NCBI GenBank assembly: GCA_900239685.1
Contig: OENT01000050.1
Location: 186,001-250,000 of the forward strand
Direction: 5' to 3'
Source: Rotaria macrura
Taxonomy: Eukaryota; Rotifera; Eurotatoria; Philodinida; Philodinidae
Length of the DNA: 64,000 nucleotides
Shown here: positions 12,539 to 24,615 of the stretch, piece after piece
Position numbering within the stretch: the stretch's first letter is position 1
How the letters are laid out: the number at the start of each line of letters is the position of its first letter
The notes under the pieces: model-generated
The model's database searches: none
Told to the model about the DNA's origin: nothing
What the model saw: only the letters and a program-made list of their open reading frames with translations
Position numbers and translations under genes: made by a program

Positions 12539-12963
12539 TTAATGAAAATGTCGAGCGTGATAAGGTCCTACAAAGCTATTTGTAGGATGGACGTAACCGT
12601 TCGCACTGTATACCATTGATGGATAGCCAAAAACTGCTGGATAGCCTGGAAGAACATCTGGTCGACGGCCAAGGTAGCCGTCACCATTAATGTCTCTTCT
12701 TGTTATTCTTTCCATCATACTCCAATAACCTAACAAACAGAACGAAAAAATTACAGTAGTAAAGAAATAGTTTGGATAAATTTTCGTTGACAAATCTATT
12801 TACCTTCACCACCAATGTATCCGTCACCATTCAAATCCATACCAAGACGTCTTTCAAGAGTATTAACAATCATAGCTGTTAAGACAAAGAAAAGAGAATT
12901 CGCCTATGGTTTGCTATAAATAGTCAACAACTATGTAATCGGTTGTCCCTTACCATTCATCAT
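12539..12963 (-). CDS. Small protein with two EF-hand-like calcium loops
   Basis: Three exons (12963-12954, 12875-12804, 12729-12539; introns 78 and 74 nt) give 90 residues, starting with two adjacent methionines. Two near-identical loops, DLNGDGYIGGEG and DINGDGYLGRRP, have the D-x-N-x-D-G-Y pattern of EF-hand or dockerin calcium loops. Loop position 12 is G or P rather than the usual glutamate. A short helix-like segment precedes each loop, so the pair could form a minimal EF unit. The C-terminal 40 residues are rich in Gly, Pro, Tyr and His. No signal peptide is visible. Exon 2 carries one loop and exon 3 the other, which suggests origin by duplication. Family and function are not recognised; binding of calcium is inferred from the motif only. 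Confidence 0.65.
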
Positions 12964-15369
12964 GTTTATGAGCAAGTGTAATGTCAATAGCTAAAGAACG
13001 TATATAACCAATCACTCGTTTGCAAATGTACACTTTTTATGTAATTGTTTCTATCAATTAATCATGATAAATTCGATCGCCTCGCATCATTTATTTTGTG
13101 TCCTAGCATACGAAAAACAAATGAGAAATCCAGAGAAAAAAACACATTTGACAGTAGCGTCAATGCTAATTAGATAGTATGAGACAATATTTTTAGATGC
13201 ATAATTAAGTCCAATGTGTCGTCCAAGAGATACCAAAAATAATTTGTTTTTCTCATGATTACGTTAGTATTTTGTTATAGTAAAATGCAATCCCAACGAA
13301 TAACTAAAATTTGGAAAAAGATTCTAGAAACATCGATTTTTAATTATTCATCACCAACCATTTAGCAATGGTTCAGATATATTTTAAAGCTATAAATGAA
13401 GAATTTTTTCTGATTTATGATCATGTTGTTTAGTTTATCGCCGTATCATTTAGGCTGTAATCAAAACAACATTTTCGATGTCTAGATCATTTTTTGTATT
13501 AATTATTTCAGAAGGATCAAACTTTTATGAAAGAAAATATAGAGTTGTTGGTTTCGATATTGGGAATTCAATTGTTGAAGTAACTGTTTCATTCATCATG
13601 AAGGCGAATTTCTAATTATATCTCAGTAGATTATTTGCTTTGTAATCAATTTTACGAAATGTTACAATCACTACGACACATTCTATTTTCTTTTTATTTC
13701 TAACATGCTGGTCTGAATTGGTTTCGATGGTTTTACTAAATGTTGAATATATGTATCGTTTTATCAAACATGTTCTTCAAAAACTAAAAACTAAACTTTT
13801 ATCCTTTGATCGATTGAATCTATAATGTGATAGTTTTATTCTATCTTTCGAGGTCATTTTCATTGTATGAAGAATGAATAAAAAAATAAGTATATATCTA
13901 TAAACTTTGTTTGAATCCTATTATAAACATTTTGTATCTATCTATCTTGTTATGTTCTAAGCATTAAGTTTTGTACATCATATATATATACTAGAGCAAC
14001 AATGAAACAGTAACCAATCAAAGAAAGATAGTAGGTTACGTAAATAGTGATAGCATTTCAGAATGACGTTGATATTTATTGCATCTCATCTGATTAACAT
14101 AAGATTTTTTGTCCAGCGGCATAAGATCTAATTTTAATCAATACAGCTGAAACCTAGTTCCAGTCGTTTCAAATCAATTCCAATGAACAAGAATCGAAAG
14201 ACTTTGTAACATTCGATATTTTGTATCTACGAGTCTACTGTGTAGATTGAAGATCAAACATATTCTGTATATCTTAGAATGAAATGAATGACATTTTCGG
14301 CATCATAAGATTGTATTAATATTCATAAATATTCTTATATTCAAGTTGAATATTCTATAATTTCTTCCCGATAAAATCAATTTGACGTATTCCTCTTTTA
14401 GTTGATCAGATAGGAAAAGAGCACTTGTAAATAAAGCGAAATGTTCCAACTAGAGGCTAAAAATTGATCATTTTCGGTACTGAAATTAGAATGCCCAATC
14501 GGAAAAAGCAAATTTATTACATGAACTTCGAATCAACTATGATTTGAAGTCATGTTCTTTGAAATTGTTACTGTCGTATACTAATGCAATTGCCATTAGG
14601 TTTTTATTTCTTTTTGCATCTTGCTGCGATGCACAAGACTTTCAACGTGAGATTAGGTTCTTTTTGGGCCAGATCATAGGATTTAATTACTGTAACGTTT
14701 AATGCAAAAAAATAGTCATTCATAGAGAACTGTTTATGATTGAGATGTGTTTTAATTTTTGCATTAGTTGTCATCACATTGAATATGTTGCCGACAGAAG
14801 ACTTCTTTCGAATGCAAACATGTCAAGTACTCAATATCAAACTCGACGATTTAGGGATAAAAATCTTTTACATAACTCTTTTTATTTTTTATTTGGCCTA
14901 ATTGAAACGAAAAACATGTAAGTGTTGAACTTTCTCGATCAATACAAATCATACATTACGATACATCTACAGCTTCTATCAACTATTGATTGACAATCAA
15001 GGACATTAAAATAAGAAAGCAAATCTTACATTTCGAATGATGACACAGGATGATATAATTTTTACTACTGCATTTATTGATTTATGTATTTTGAATATAA
15101 AAAACAATTTGAAGTAGACGAAAATAAACGTTGCTTAGATCATAAAAGCATTAGTGTTTGTTTTTTTCTTTCTTATGCATTCGCTCTCAAAAGAAACAGT
15201 GAGTGATTGCTGCTACATAATAGTAATGCTATATAAATATATATATATGTAAACATCGAATGTTTATGGTCAAGCATCGTTCACAACACACCAAAGATAA
15301 AAACTATTTTCTTAAGAACAATTGTTATTTTTCTAATTTTCGTGCAGATAAAAATTTGCTATAACTTAT
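12964..15369. other. Intergenic, no gene seen
   Basis: AT-rich DNA upstream of the calcium-loop gene. Only scattered open frames under about 65 codons are present, without domain motifs or splice support. Confidence 0.5.
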
Positions 15370-16413
15370 ACTACTGTAAAGTGTGGCACAAAAATTTAAG
15401 GTAGTTTGCGATTTACTTCTTCAATGACAATCTCTCGGCAATATCTAATTGTTGATTTAGACCAATCTTAGAATGAACTGCAAATCTGTGATACGAATCA
15501 ACTTCTACTCTCAGTTAACTTTTTATTAGTTGACAAGTATTTTTCCTCTAGTGCTCAAAAGTTTAAGAAACGTTTAGTATTTCATAAAGTTTATCAGTAT
15601 CAAAGGCCATAGCAAACATGCCCAATATTACAAATATCGTTCAATGCAGAATTGAATCGTCTACATTTTGGTATTTATAAATATTTTTAATAATTAAAGA
15701 AAAATGACGTCATCATTTTTGCTTATCAAGTACATCATTAGAATATTTTATTAGATGCTAATTAATATACGATGTTCGTAATTAAGAAAATTGCGCGAGA
15801 ATATGAAGCTTGAAAGCTTTTAAAAGTAGTCATTAGTAGAGCAGAATTAGTTCTATTAACTGAGACCTTGTGCCCTTCGATACAATGTAAGATATGTGAA
15901 ATACAAGGCCTCGAACATAAATGAACGCAAAACAGAGGGAAACTAGTTGGAAGTCATTGCTCAAATTATTTCACAAATTTAGGAAAATTTGTATCTCGCA
16001 AATGGTACTTTCTATAGAAGTGCAGAATGTCTCGGTTGATAGCGCACTAATTTTTAATGTTTTCAATTTTCATATTGCCGCAATATTTTCTTAATTACGA
16101 ATATCGTATATTAATTAACATCTAATAAAATGATGCACTTGATCAGCGAAAATGATGACGTCATTTTTCTTTGATTATTAAAAATATTTATTAATACCAA
16201 AATGTAGACCATTCAATGTAGAATTGAATGGTATTTATATTTGTCATGTTTGCTATGGTCTTTGATAGTGAAACTAGAAGAAAAATACTTGTCAACTAAT
16301 AGAAAGTTAACTGAGCGTAGAAGTTGGTTTGTATCACAGATTTGTAGTTCGTTCTAAGTTGTATCTAAATGAAGAATAAGATAGTGTCGACCCACTTTAT
16401 GCATACAGTAAAC
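15370..16413. repeat. Degenerate long inverted repeat (foldback-like element)
   Basis: Sequence from about 15370-15800 reappears inverted at about 16070-16412. Matching blocks include TACTGT..AAAGTG against CACTTTATGCATACAGTA; TTCTACTCTCAGTTAAC against GTTAACTGAGCGTAGAA; AGTTGACAAGTATTTTTC against GAAAAATACTTGTCAACT; and AAAAATGACGTCATCATTTT against AAAATGATGACGTCATTTTT. The arms run about 350-430 bp with many small differences, around a central 250-bp spacer without a coding frame. It looks like an old non-autonomous foldback or MITE-type DNA element. The ends are approximate and no target-site duplication was identified. Confidence 0.7.
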
Positions 16414-16416
16414 TGA

Positions 16417-16799
16417 CTACCCAAGCAGACAAGAATTTTGAAACACGCGTTTAAACACACCAAACGGGAACCACGATTGTGACCCATTCACGTTCATTAA
16501 TAAAGCGCAATAAACGCGTTTTTCGTGTTGAATTTTCACTTTTTAATTGTGAAAACGCCGAAATGTTCAGAAATTGACCGTTTAAACGCATTGTTTCTTA
16601 AGTTCTGAATAATTCTGGAATAAGAGCACGTTTAAACGGTCAATTTCTGAACATTTCGGCGTTTTCACAATTAAAAAGTGAAAATTCTACACGAAAAACG
16701 CGTTTACTGCGTTTTATTAATGAACGTGAATGGGTTACAATCGCGGTTCCCGTTTGTGCGTTTGAACGCGTGTTTCCAAATTCTTGTCTGCTTGGGTAG
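16417..16799. repeat. Near-perfect 383-bp hairpin element (MITE-like)
   Basis: The element begins CTACCCAAGCAGACAAGAAT and ends with its reverse complement, ATTCTTGTCTGCTTGGGTAG. Arms of about 172 bp (16417-16588 and 16629-16799) match almost throughout, with a 40-bp loop. Palindromic CGTTTAAACG blocks sit at the inner ends of the arms and ACGCGTTT-type blocks lie in the outer parts. It has no coding capacity. The form is that of a miniature inverted-repeat transposable element. The high identity of the arms suggests recent insertion or active repair. Its left end abuts the older inverted repeat at 15370-16413. A clear target-site duplication is not visible. Confidence 0.85.
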
Positions 16800-19700
16800 T
16801 AGTTATTCTCATTGAATCTGCTGTCTATTTATGATAATTGACTGAAAATTCTTTTAGAGGACAGTACACTCGTGAACTTATTTCTTAGTTTACCTTATAT
16901 CATCAGAACATAGCTATTGTGGTTATTGATTACATTTGATTGATTGCTGTTAATGTTGGCAAAATCATCGATGATTACGCTAATATCGTTTATGTTTAGT
17001 CTCGATGTTTTTCATTAATTCAAATAACATCATGACATTTACTTTATTTGTAAGATTACATTATATCAATGCTGTAAATAATTAAAAAATCTCAATAAGA
17101 AAATATCATATTAACTGGCACGTATCTTCAATTGTAAAACAGCACTTTGACTCATTTTAATAATGATTGAAGGGGAATGTATTTTGTTTCACTACTAGAG
17201 CGTATAGTAAGCGTTTTCTTTTTTACTGCCACTATAGCAATCCCTATTCTTCTTGATGATTATGATGATCTTAATTTCAAATGGAATACAAGCTTTACGC
17301 ATTCTTCTTCAAAAGTACATAGTACTTGATCATGTGCCCATCATTAAATGGGAAAGTTTCTATTTTACTAAAGACTCTGTATGTAACAGATATTTTCTTT
17401 ACAAACTTCAGTATGATATTGATACACACATGTACACACGCAAGAAAATATACGTTGAAATCGAATGAAAAACTTGTTCGAATGTTTAACAATATAAGAA
17501 TTTCTCTCAAACTGGAGTATTTTATATCTTTTGTTCAATAGAGTTCTGTGCATAGTTTTACATCAATAACTACATAACACAAAGGTATTGAAGCGCATAG
17601 ACTCAAACTTTTCATGATAGCTCAATAGCAAGACTAAAATATCATGTAAGAAAAATTTCTTGTAATGAAATGTATTGATCCATTGACGACAGACAAAACT
17701 GAAGACATACGTTTTGTTCTGTTTTTCTCTCCTATCAGCATGCTTCTTATGTTGATCTGACTGCACATAGTTACATGTCAACATTTTCAATCCAAGTCAA
17801 AGATCATTTTAATAATACAAACTAGAGTTATTGATTAATGTTCGATATCATATGTATTCGACGATTATTTATAGTTGAATACGTAAGTAACACAATACAT
17901 TTTAATGAAGAAGAGAAAAAATTCTTGTGTTGATACGATTCTAATCAAGAAGGTTTTTATTCATCACAGATATCTATGTATTGTTCAGATCAACATGATA
18001 TGTTCAACAAAAGACTTCTTTTGTACTACATGCCAGCATGAGGATTCGTCTATGATAGTTCTCTTAAGACGTTTTCTTTTTTAATCGAAATCTCATGAAT
18101 GTCAAGAGTTGAATATGATTTGCAAAAGAAAATAATCTTTAACAAGCCAAGCTGAAAGGTCCAGATTCAAGGACATTCTTGACATGGAATCTATTTAAGA
18201 ACTATAGTTTACTTCATATTACTCCTGTTGTTGCTATTTTTTTTTCATATAATTCGTATAACCTCTGACAATTTACGTTACATATTAGAAAAAAAAACTA
18301 TGTAAAACAAAATAATCAAATCCATGACAACATTCTGCAGAATACAAAATCTATTTTTGTGTTTTTCTTTTTTTACAACATGTGTTCGTTGTTTTGTCAA
18401 TATTTTTGTAGTCTAAGTGTTTTTGTGTTGTTGGGTTTTTTTATTTTCGTACATAACGAGCCGATGAAATACAGAAGATAATTATGTTCATTAGCTTGAT
18501 TATGAATATGTGAAAACTATATTAGTAAAACTATGTCATTGAATGAGAAGTGTTATATCGTTGCTAATTTTTATTGAAAACTTCGATTCTTGGCTGATAT
18601 TAAAGATAGAAAGACAAGCCTTCATAATAAACTTCACGTCTCCTGGGCGACAGATTGTATTAAGTATCATGAAATAAGTCAATTCGTGTCCAGTGTTGAG
18701 TTGAATAAAATAATGGCTTGTGTCTAAAACACAAGTGACTCGTTAATAGTATGTTTCAAATGATTATTTCCACTCGATATCACGAAGTATAACAAAAGAG
18801 TCATTTGCTCGTTTAAAAAAACATAGAATTCTTATTCAACAAGTCAAATAATAAATAAATTCAAAATCTAAACTAATGCTATCAACTACTGTTTGACACA
18901 TACACGTTGCAGTATATTTTCATTTAGAAATAGTTTTCGGTGATTCATTTGATTACACTTATTTTTTCACTTTTCACAAAGAATATATGATGACAAAGAT
19001 GATTTTCTTCAGATGATAGACATGTTTGAGTGAGACTATGATCATAGAATTACTCCTTTAAAGATTGATTTATGAAACTCGTCCAAACAATGTAATCATA
19101 TTCATACTACACGTATCATACTTATATTGATCATAGGGTTGTAAACTGTTCAAATGATCGTTGGCATCGAAATGCCGTAAAAATTTCGAAAGGAAAAAAT
19201 TATTGATACTAAAAACGAAAGTCGTTTACTATCTATCTATCATCATCACGATTGATCTAAGATAGATAAAATTGCATGCGTAATTATAGTAAAGATTCTC
19301 ATTTCTTGAAAAGTCACTACCATTATCGTACTGAAATAAACATTCTTAATTAAACAAATTTTATTATCTCTGTTTGCATAAAATTCGACAAATGATCGAG
19401 AGTTTTTCCGTTGATTATCGAATCAATATCAACATGAATGTTAAAGAGGTCAAAGAAATTCTCTTTTTTTCTAAGATCTAACCATAGTCACAACGAAATT
19501 GACTTGACTGGCATAAGAAAAACTTATTCCAATTAATGACAGCTGTAATTATTCTAGGCATATGTATTGCTTGACATGTATCATAATCAGGATTCTGAAT
19601 TCAATCATTGATGAATTTTTGATAGATCTTTGCGAGTCAAAGTCTGAAAAAAGTCTAAACATGCTCAAAATTTTCAAGACCAAAGCTTAATCCTTATACT

Positions 19701-21479
19701 TTCCTATTGCACTTATGCTAGAAACATTTGAATGAGTGAATTCTCGTGTGGATATCTACGTAGAAGTAATCTTGACATGGTATCAATGAAATCTTCAGAG
19801 AAAAACATCGATTATACCTGTAAAAATTTTCTAGAAAGAAATGAATACTTCATCTCTTAAAAAGTTTTGAAGTAACTTTAACACAATGCTAGCAGGTATC
19901 TCATGTACAAACTCAAAGCTGCAAGGTAAACATGCACGATGATTTGAAACAGAACGAAATATGTAATTTCGGAAGATTGTTAATTTCTGAAAGCTTGACA
20001 AGTTCTTTTCGATGATTTCTCTACCAACGAGTAGGATTGCAACTAGATAAAACAATATCATAAATAGTAATACAATAGTACAGATAGATTTTCGAAAATG
20101 TCGAATGAATTTTTATCTCAGCAGATTGTCTTTCTGCCTTTTCAAATAAGAATTTAGTAGCCTAAAAAGAGAAGACAAGTACGTACAAATAATTTTTATT
20201 GTTGTCAAGATCTGTTTGTTCTCGTAACACATCAACTGATGTAACCAAAACATACAAAAATACTACTTACTCTATCCATGCTTACGATCTGTTCCCAAGG
20301 AAACATCCACGAGAATGATCAACTTTCGAATTTTTGATGCTAACATTTAGTGCGTCGACGTATTATATTTTCTATCCTTTAAAATAATTCTATCATAGTT
20401 CTTTATTCAAATTCGATTAAAATACATTCAAGAATACCTTCCGAACATTTTTTTGATCGACATTTTAACTATTGACTGGATTGGGAAAATTTGTTTTTGA
20501 ATGATTAAATAAATCGATTTACATGATTTCCTAATTCGAAATAAAAGCAATACAAGACAGAAATAACCCTCATAAGTAATTCTCCATCAGTTTTATCAGT
20601 CATGAACCAAGCCAAATAAACTAATTATATGGATGCTTAGACATAAGCATCGAAGTTTTCCTTACAGTATACAACGAAACTGTTCCATAGAAGCAAAGTC
20701 AATACTACTGTTTTGTTTGTTATACATGAAATACTTGAACAAAGTAGTTACTTGATTAAATATGGTGATTAAGAAATCTCCATTGAGTGAATATTGCAAA
20801 ATGAGATGAAATGAAGTTTCCTATTGAAACTATCGCAGAACATCCAGAAGATTCGAATTCCCACAACTTGACAACAATATTAAAGTGAAAATCGTGCAAT
20901 TCTAATGGATTCAAAAGGTATCGATGAACAAATAAGATGAATTATTCATGAGTACTACGGGTTGTAAAAACAAACAAAACTAAAACAAGACAATATGAAT
21001 ATGTAACGTAGCTGTTTAAAACGCCTGAGTTTGAAGTGAATAGTTGAGGAAATATAAATGATTCTATTTCGAGTCGTTGGTGATTTATTGAAAGTTATCA
21101 TTCTTTTTTATGCTCATCAACTTCAAGATCTTCCAAAATTGAATAGTACTTTACGAATCTTCCAGCATGTCAAATTAAAACTTTTCTAATTGAATTATCG
21201 ATATCACCGTTATAAGAACTTTTATTGAAGATGAATGAAAATCTACATTGAACATTGGCACATATATTCATGATCTTCAAACATCAATCTCACTGGTAAA
21301 TATGTGTAATATTGGAGTTTAATATATAAGTAATCGATTAACATAGGCTTCTACTTCTCACTTTATCAACGAGTTGGTTGATTCATAACATAGAATGTTT
21401 ATTCATTCATTACAGTTATTACCTAATACAAAATAGTATATATGATGTACTTCTGAACCCTATTTCGCTGTTCACATCT
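16800..21479. other. Intergenic, no gene seen
   Basis: About 4.7 kb of AT-rich DNA. Open frames of up to 76 codons (for example minus 19831-20061 and both strands at 17253-17553) overlap one another and lack any domain motif or splice logic. Confidence 0.5.
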
Positions 21480-21800
21480 ATAGCAGATAGTACTTCCGAA
21501 CTTGAACAAATAGAGTACGATATGAATGGGATCCATCAAAAGAAGTCTGTAAACCAGCAAAATTTCAAAATGAATCGAACTAATCCAACACCATCCATTG
21601 ATCAGAAGAAACATCCATGAATCGAACTCAAGCTTTATATGAGAAGATTCGTTTTTATGATATACAAAAAACGACAGAAACATTGTACCAATTAAATTGT
21701 GACGAATTAAATAGGTAAATTTTATGAGCCAGTGCTTGAAATCTGTCAGAGAGTTCATCCTTCATATCGTCCTCGTTTTATTACTTTTTACATATGATGC
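21480..21800 (+). pseudogene. Coding-like relic of unknown protein
   Basis: The frame ending at 21620 includes a hydrophilic stretch from about 21480 (ADSTSELEQIEYDMNG, then Lys/Gln/Asn-rich) that looks more protein-like than its surroundings. One base later the reading passes to another frame at 21617, coding NRTQALYEKIRFYDIQKTTE and ending before a GTAAAT. No clear start, next exon or known domain was found. It could be an eroded gene fragment, a shifted exon, or chance. Confidence 0.25.
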
Positions 21801-23169
21801 CACTTTGCAAGCGCTTAAGTGACGGCATGATTCAGTCAACTGTCATTTCATACCGACGGCAATCGTAGTCTATCACAAGAGTCTTATTCGAATTCGTATG
21901 TATTTGATAGTGTGCAACTTTAAAATTCAATTATCGTATTCTACTATGACTGAATATATTAAGGGAGAATGTAATTTGAAACCTATCAAAAGTATTCGTT
22001 CAAGAAATTGCTGTTTTTCGGATATTTAAAAGAACACTATGTAAATTGTTTACATTGTCAGACTAACAAGTATTACAAAGATTCTTTGTTGTGAGATGAC
22101 CTTCTGTTGAAATTCACATAAAATATACATTCATAGAAAGAAAGTCGTTCACAAAGCAATCTACACTTGAAAGTTTACCAACTCTGGCCGATTAAATGTA
22201 AACAAAAACAAAGAAATCATTTATGACAGCATTGCTGTTCTATAAACCTGCCATCCCTATTGGACAACATGTATTACTATTTAATCAGTCTTTTCTCAAA
22301 CTATCTGGAAATCAGATCAAACTTACAAAGAAGATACTTTAATCATACGTTCTTTTTTTTTTGTATTTTGAAGAATTTTTAATGAAAAACTAACTATTTC
22401 CATCTATACATATTCTTCGTTGTGTTTCAAAATTTTAAGATTTACCGATTCGTACTCTATTTATCTGCGTGTAGTTACAATAATCCGATTTTGTCAATGC
22501 AGACGAGGATTCTATAGAAAATACTCGTACTTCAAATTGACAATGAAATTAAATTAAAAAAAAGTATTGCATCTTGAGCTGAAGAAATACAAACAAATGA
22601 TGTAGAAGATTCTAAACATATTATTTGATATTAACGAATCATGAACATCAATGCTGGAATTAATCCTGAATAATAGTAAAATGTTTTCGAAGTAATATTT
22701 TATAAATTATTGATCATCATGAATAAGTTATTTAGAAAAGCAAGAACAGGAAAAATATTTCCTACTGAAAAAATATTATCGAAATGAACGATCTTTTAGT
22801 CCCATCTCCCATAGTTATCATTATCTCTTGTTGATAGTCAAGCATAACATTGATCGAAATTAAGGATCTTTTGTCTAATGTTTCACACTGTAACATATTC
22901 TACATACTACTGTCGAAGGAAACATAACTAGAATACTTATATTCACAACATGAATTAGAAGTCTATAAAAAGAAAATGTTCATTCCTTTTTTTTGTTTAA
23001 ATCGTTGTAATTATCCTGTATTAGTATTTCGTGAAAACTTTTTATTCATAAACATTATATATTACACATCAGACCACAAAAACATGTTCTTGTATATACG
23101 TATATGTATATTTAATAGATTAATTAAATGTAGTTATAAATTGAACTATTAATTGAAAATAAAATTCAT
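21801..23169. other. Intergenic, 3' flank of the BTB-TLDc gene
   Basis: No coding signal seen. The part next to 23169 is very AT-rich and probably contains the 3' UTR of the minus-strand gene. Confidence 0.45.
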
Positions 23170-24615
23170 TTAACAATTGGGCATCAAAGTAAATACTTCA
23201 ACTTCTTTACATGTAAAATATTTTTTAGCAAATACCAAACCACCTTGATTAGTTGAATCGATATAACTTTTAGGAAAAAATATGCAATTAGTTTTATCAT
23301 TGAATTTATTTCTTAAACATAAATCGCTGCCTTCATTTTTTGGCGAACCGAAATTCGGACCACATGTAGGATTATGACTTATTGCACATTGTTGATATTC
23401 TTTAGCGACAGGAAATTTCGTTGGTGGAACATTCACTTTATTTCTTAATGTAAATAGGAAAGCTTTCGGATCAGCTTGATCCGATCTTAATGTTGCTGAA
23501 CTCCATGGTATTGATGTAAAACCACCAAAAATATTACCAAAATCTGTTTGAATAATTGATACTGTCGGTGCAAATGAATCACAACAACGATGAAAATCAG
23601 CTGCATCAAAACCATGTTCACTAGCTCGATAAATCAAACGCCATGGCTGTTGTTGTTGTTGTTGTTGAATATCACTACCAATGAATTCAATCAGTTTTTC
23701 TTCATATTCATTAGTTAACAGCGTACTTCCAAGAAAAATATTCAAACAATTTTCTGCAAATATGTGAGATCGCCATGACGATGCTGTTTGCGATGGATGA
23801 ATTTTCAGTTTTGGGGAAATCGGTTGATTTGAATGCGGTGAACGTGTTATGCTAATCGATGATAGTGTAGGGGAAAATGGTGATGAACGCGATTGATTGA
23901 TGGTTGACAATGGACTACATGGCGGTGATTGATTTATGACATCGACGGAATCAACAGACTTAGATAAATCATTTTTTCGTAGAATCATCTTTAATTTATC
24001 TTCTAGATTATTTAAATTATAATATTTAGCTTCTATTATTAGTTCTCTCACTATGCTTGTATCATTGATATTTATTTCTCCTGTTCGTAGGTATTTAAGA
24101 ATTAAGTCAAATAGACGACCATCACGATCAATAAATATTGGATTGTCAATAGAATTCCTGTCAATATTCCATTTGTCGTTAGCGAGTATTTGAAAAAACA
24201 TTGAATTCGTTGAATTTGTTAATGTTCTAATCGTTGTTGTAAAGCGTTGACCACCAACATCAAGATAAATACGATTATCACAATTGATTTCGAAATGTTT
24301 TGCCGTATCAGCTCGATCTTTTCGATAGTTTTCTAATTCTTGTTCAAGTTCATCTATTTTTATTTGCATTAATTGAATTATTGACCTAAGTTTATCAATA
24401 TCGTCGGAATAATTAATAAATTGTGTAAACTGTTGAGAGATTAATATCAAATTTTTTTTAATAGCTGGAGCTAACTTTTGAAGATTTTGCAAAGTTTCGA
24501 ATTCTTTAGTATTACTATCATTGCAATAATTAGAGTTACTGTTATGATTATCACCAATATTAATTTTATTATTTGTTACACTTGTTGTAGTAACGCCATT
24601 AGCTTGTGACATCAT
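23170..24615 (-). CDS. Intronless BTB (T1/KCTD-type) plus TLDc domain protein
   Basis: One uninterrupted 481-residue frame, unlike its multi-exon neighbours. Residues 1-45 are Asn/Thr/Ser-rich; 75-105 form a coiled coil. Residues about 115-212 are a BTB/T1 domain of the KCTD type (IYLDVGGQRFTTTIRTL... FDLILKYLRTGE), a module that forms oligomers and often recruits Cullin-3. A serine/proline linker follows. Residues about 285-481 are a TLDc domain: WRLIYRASEHGFDAADFH, then GNIFGGFTSIPW, ending with a KEVEVFTL strand. TLDc proteins (OXR1, NCOA7, TBC1D24) act in oxidative-stress resistance and V-ATPase control. A run of seven Gln interrupts the early TLDc domain. The lack of introns could reflect retroposition. 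A role as an E3 adaptor or V-ATPase regulator is inference. Confidence 0.85.
   Translation of the reverse strand: MMSQANGVTTTSVTNNKINIGDNHNSNSNYCNDSNTKEFETLQNLQKLAPAIKKNLILISQQFTQFINYSDDIDKLRSIIQLMQIKIDELEQELENYRKDRADTAKHFEINCDNRIYLDVGGQRFTTTIRTLTNSTNSMFFQILANDKWNIDRNSIDNPIFIDRDGRLFDLILKYLRTGEININDTSIVRELIIEAKYYNLNNLEDKLKMILRKNDLSKSVDSVDVINQSPPCSPLSTINQSRSSPFSPTLSSISITRSPHSNQPISPKLKIHPSQTASSWRSHIFAENCLNIFLGSTLLTNEYEEKLIEFIGSDIQQQQQQQPWRLIYRASEHGFDAADFHRCCDSFAPTVSIIQTDFGNIFGGFTSIPWSSATLRSDQADPKAFLFTLRNKVNVPPTKFPVAKEYQQCAISHNPTCGPNFGSPKNEGSDLCLRNKFNDKTNCIFFPKSYIDSTNQGGLVFAKKYFTCKEVEVFTLMPNC

Noticed and set aside
15370-16799. Whole 1.4-kb block as one transposon with a transposase
   Set aside because: No open frame of meaningful length lies inside; the two inverted repeats differ in arm identity and are better treated as separate elements.
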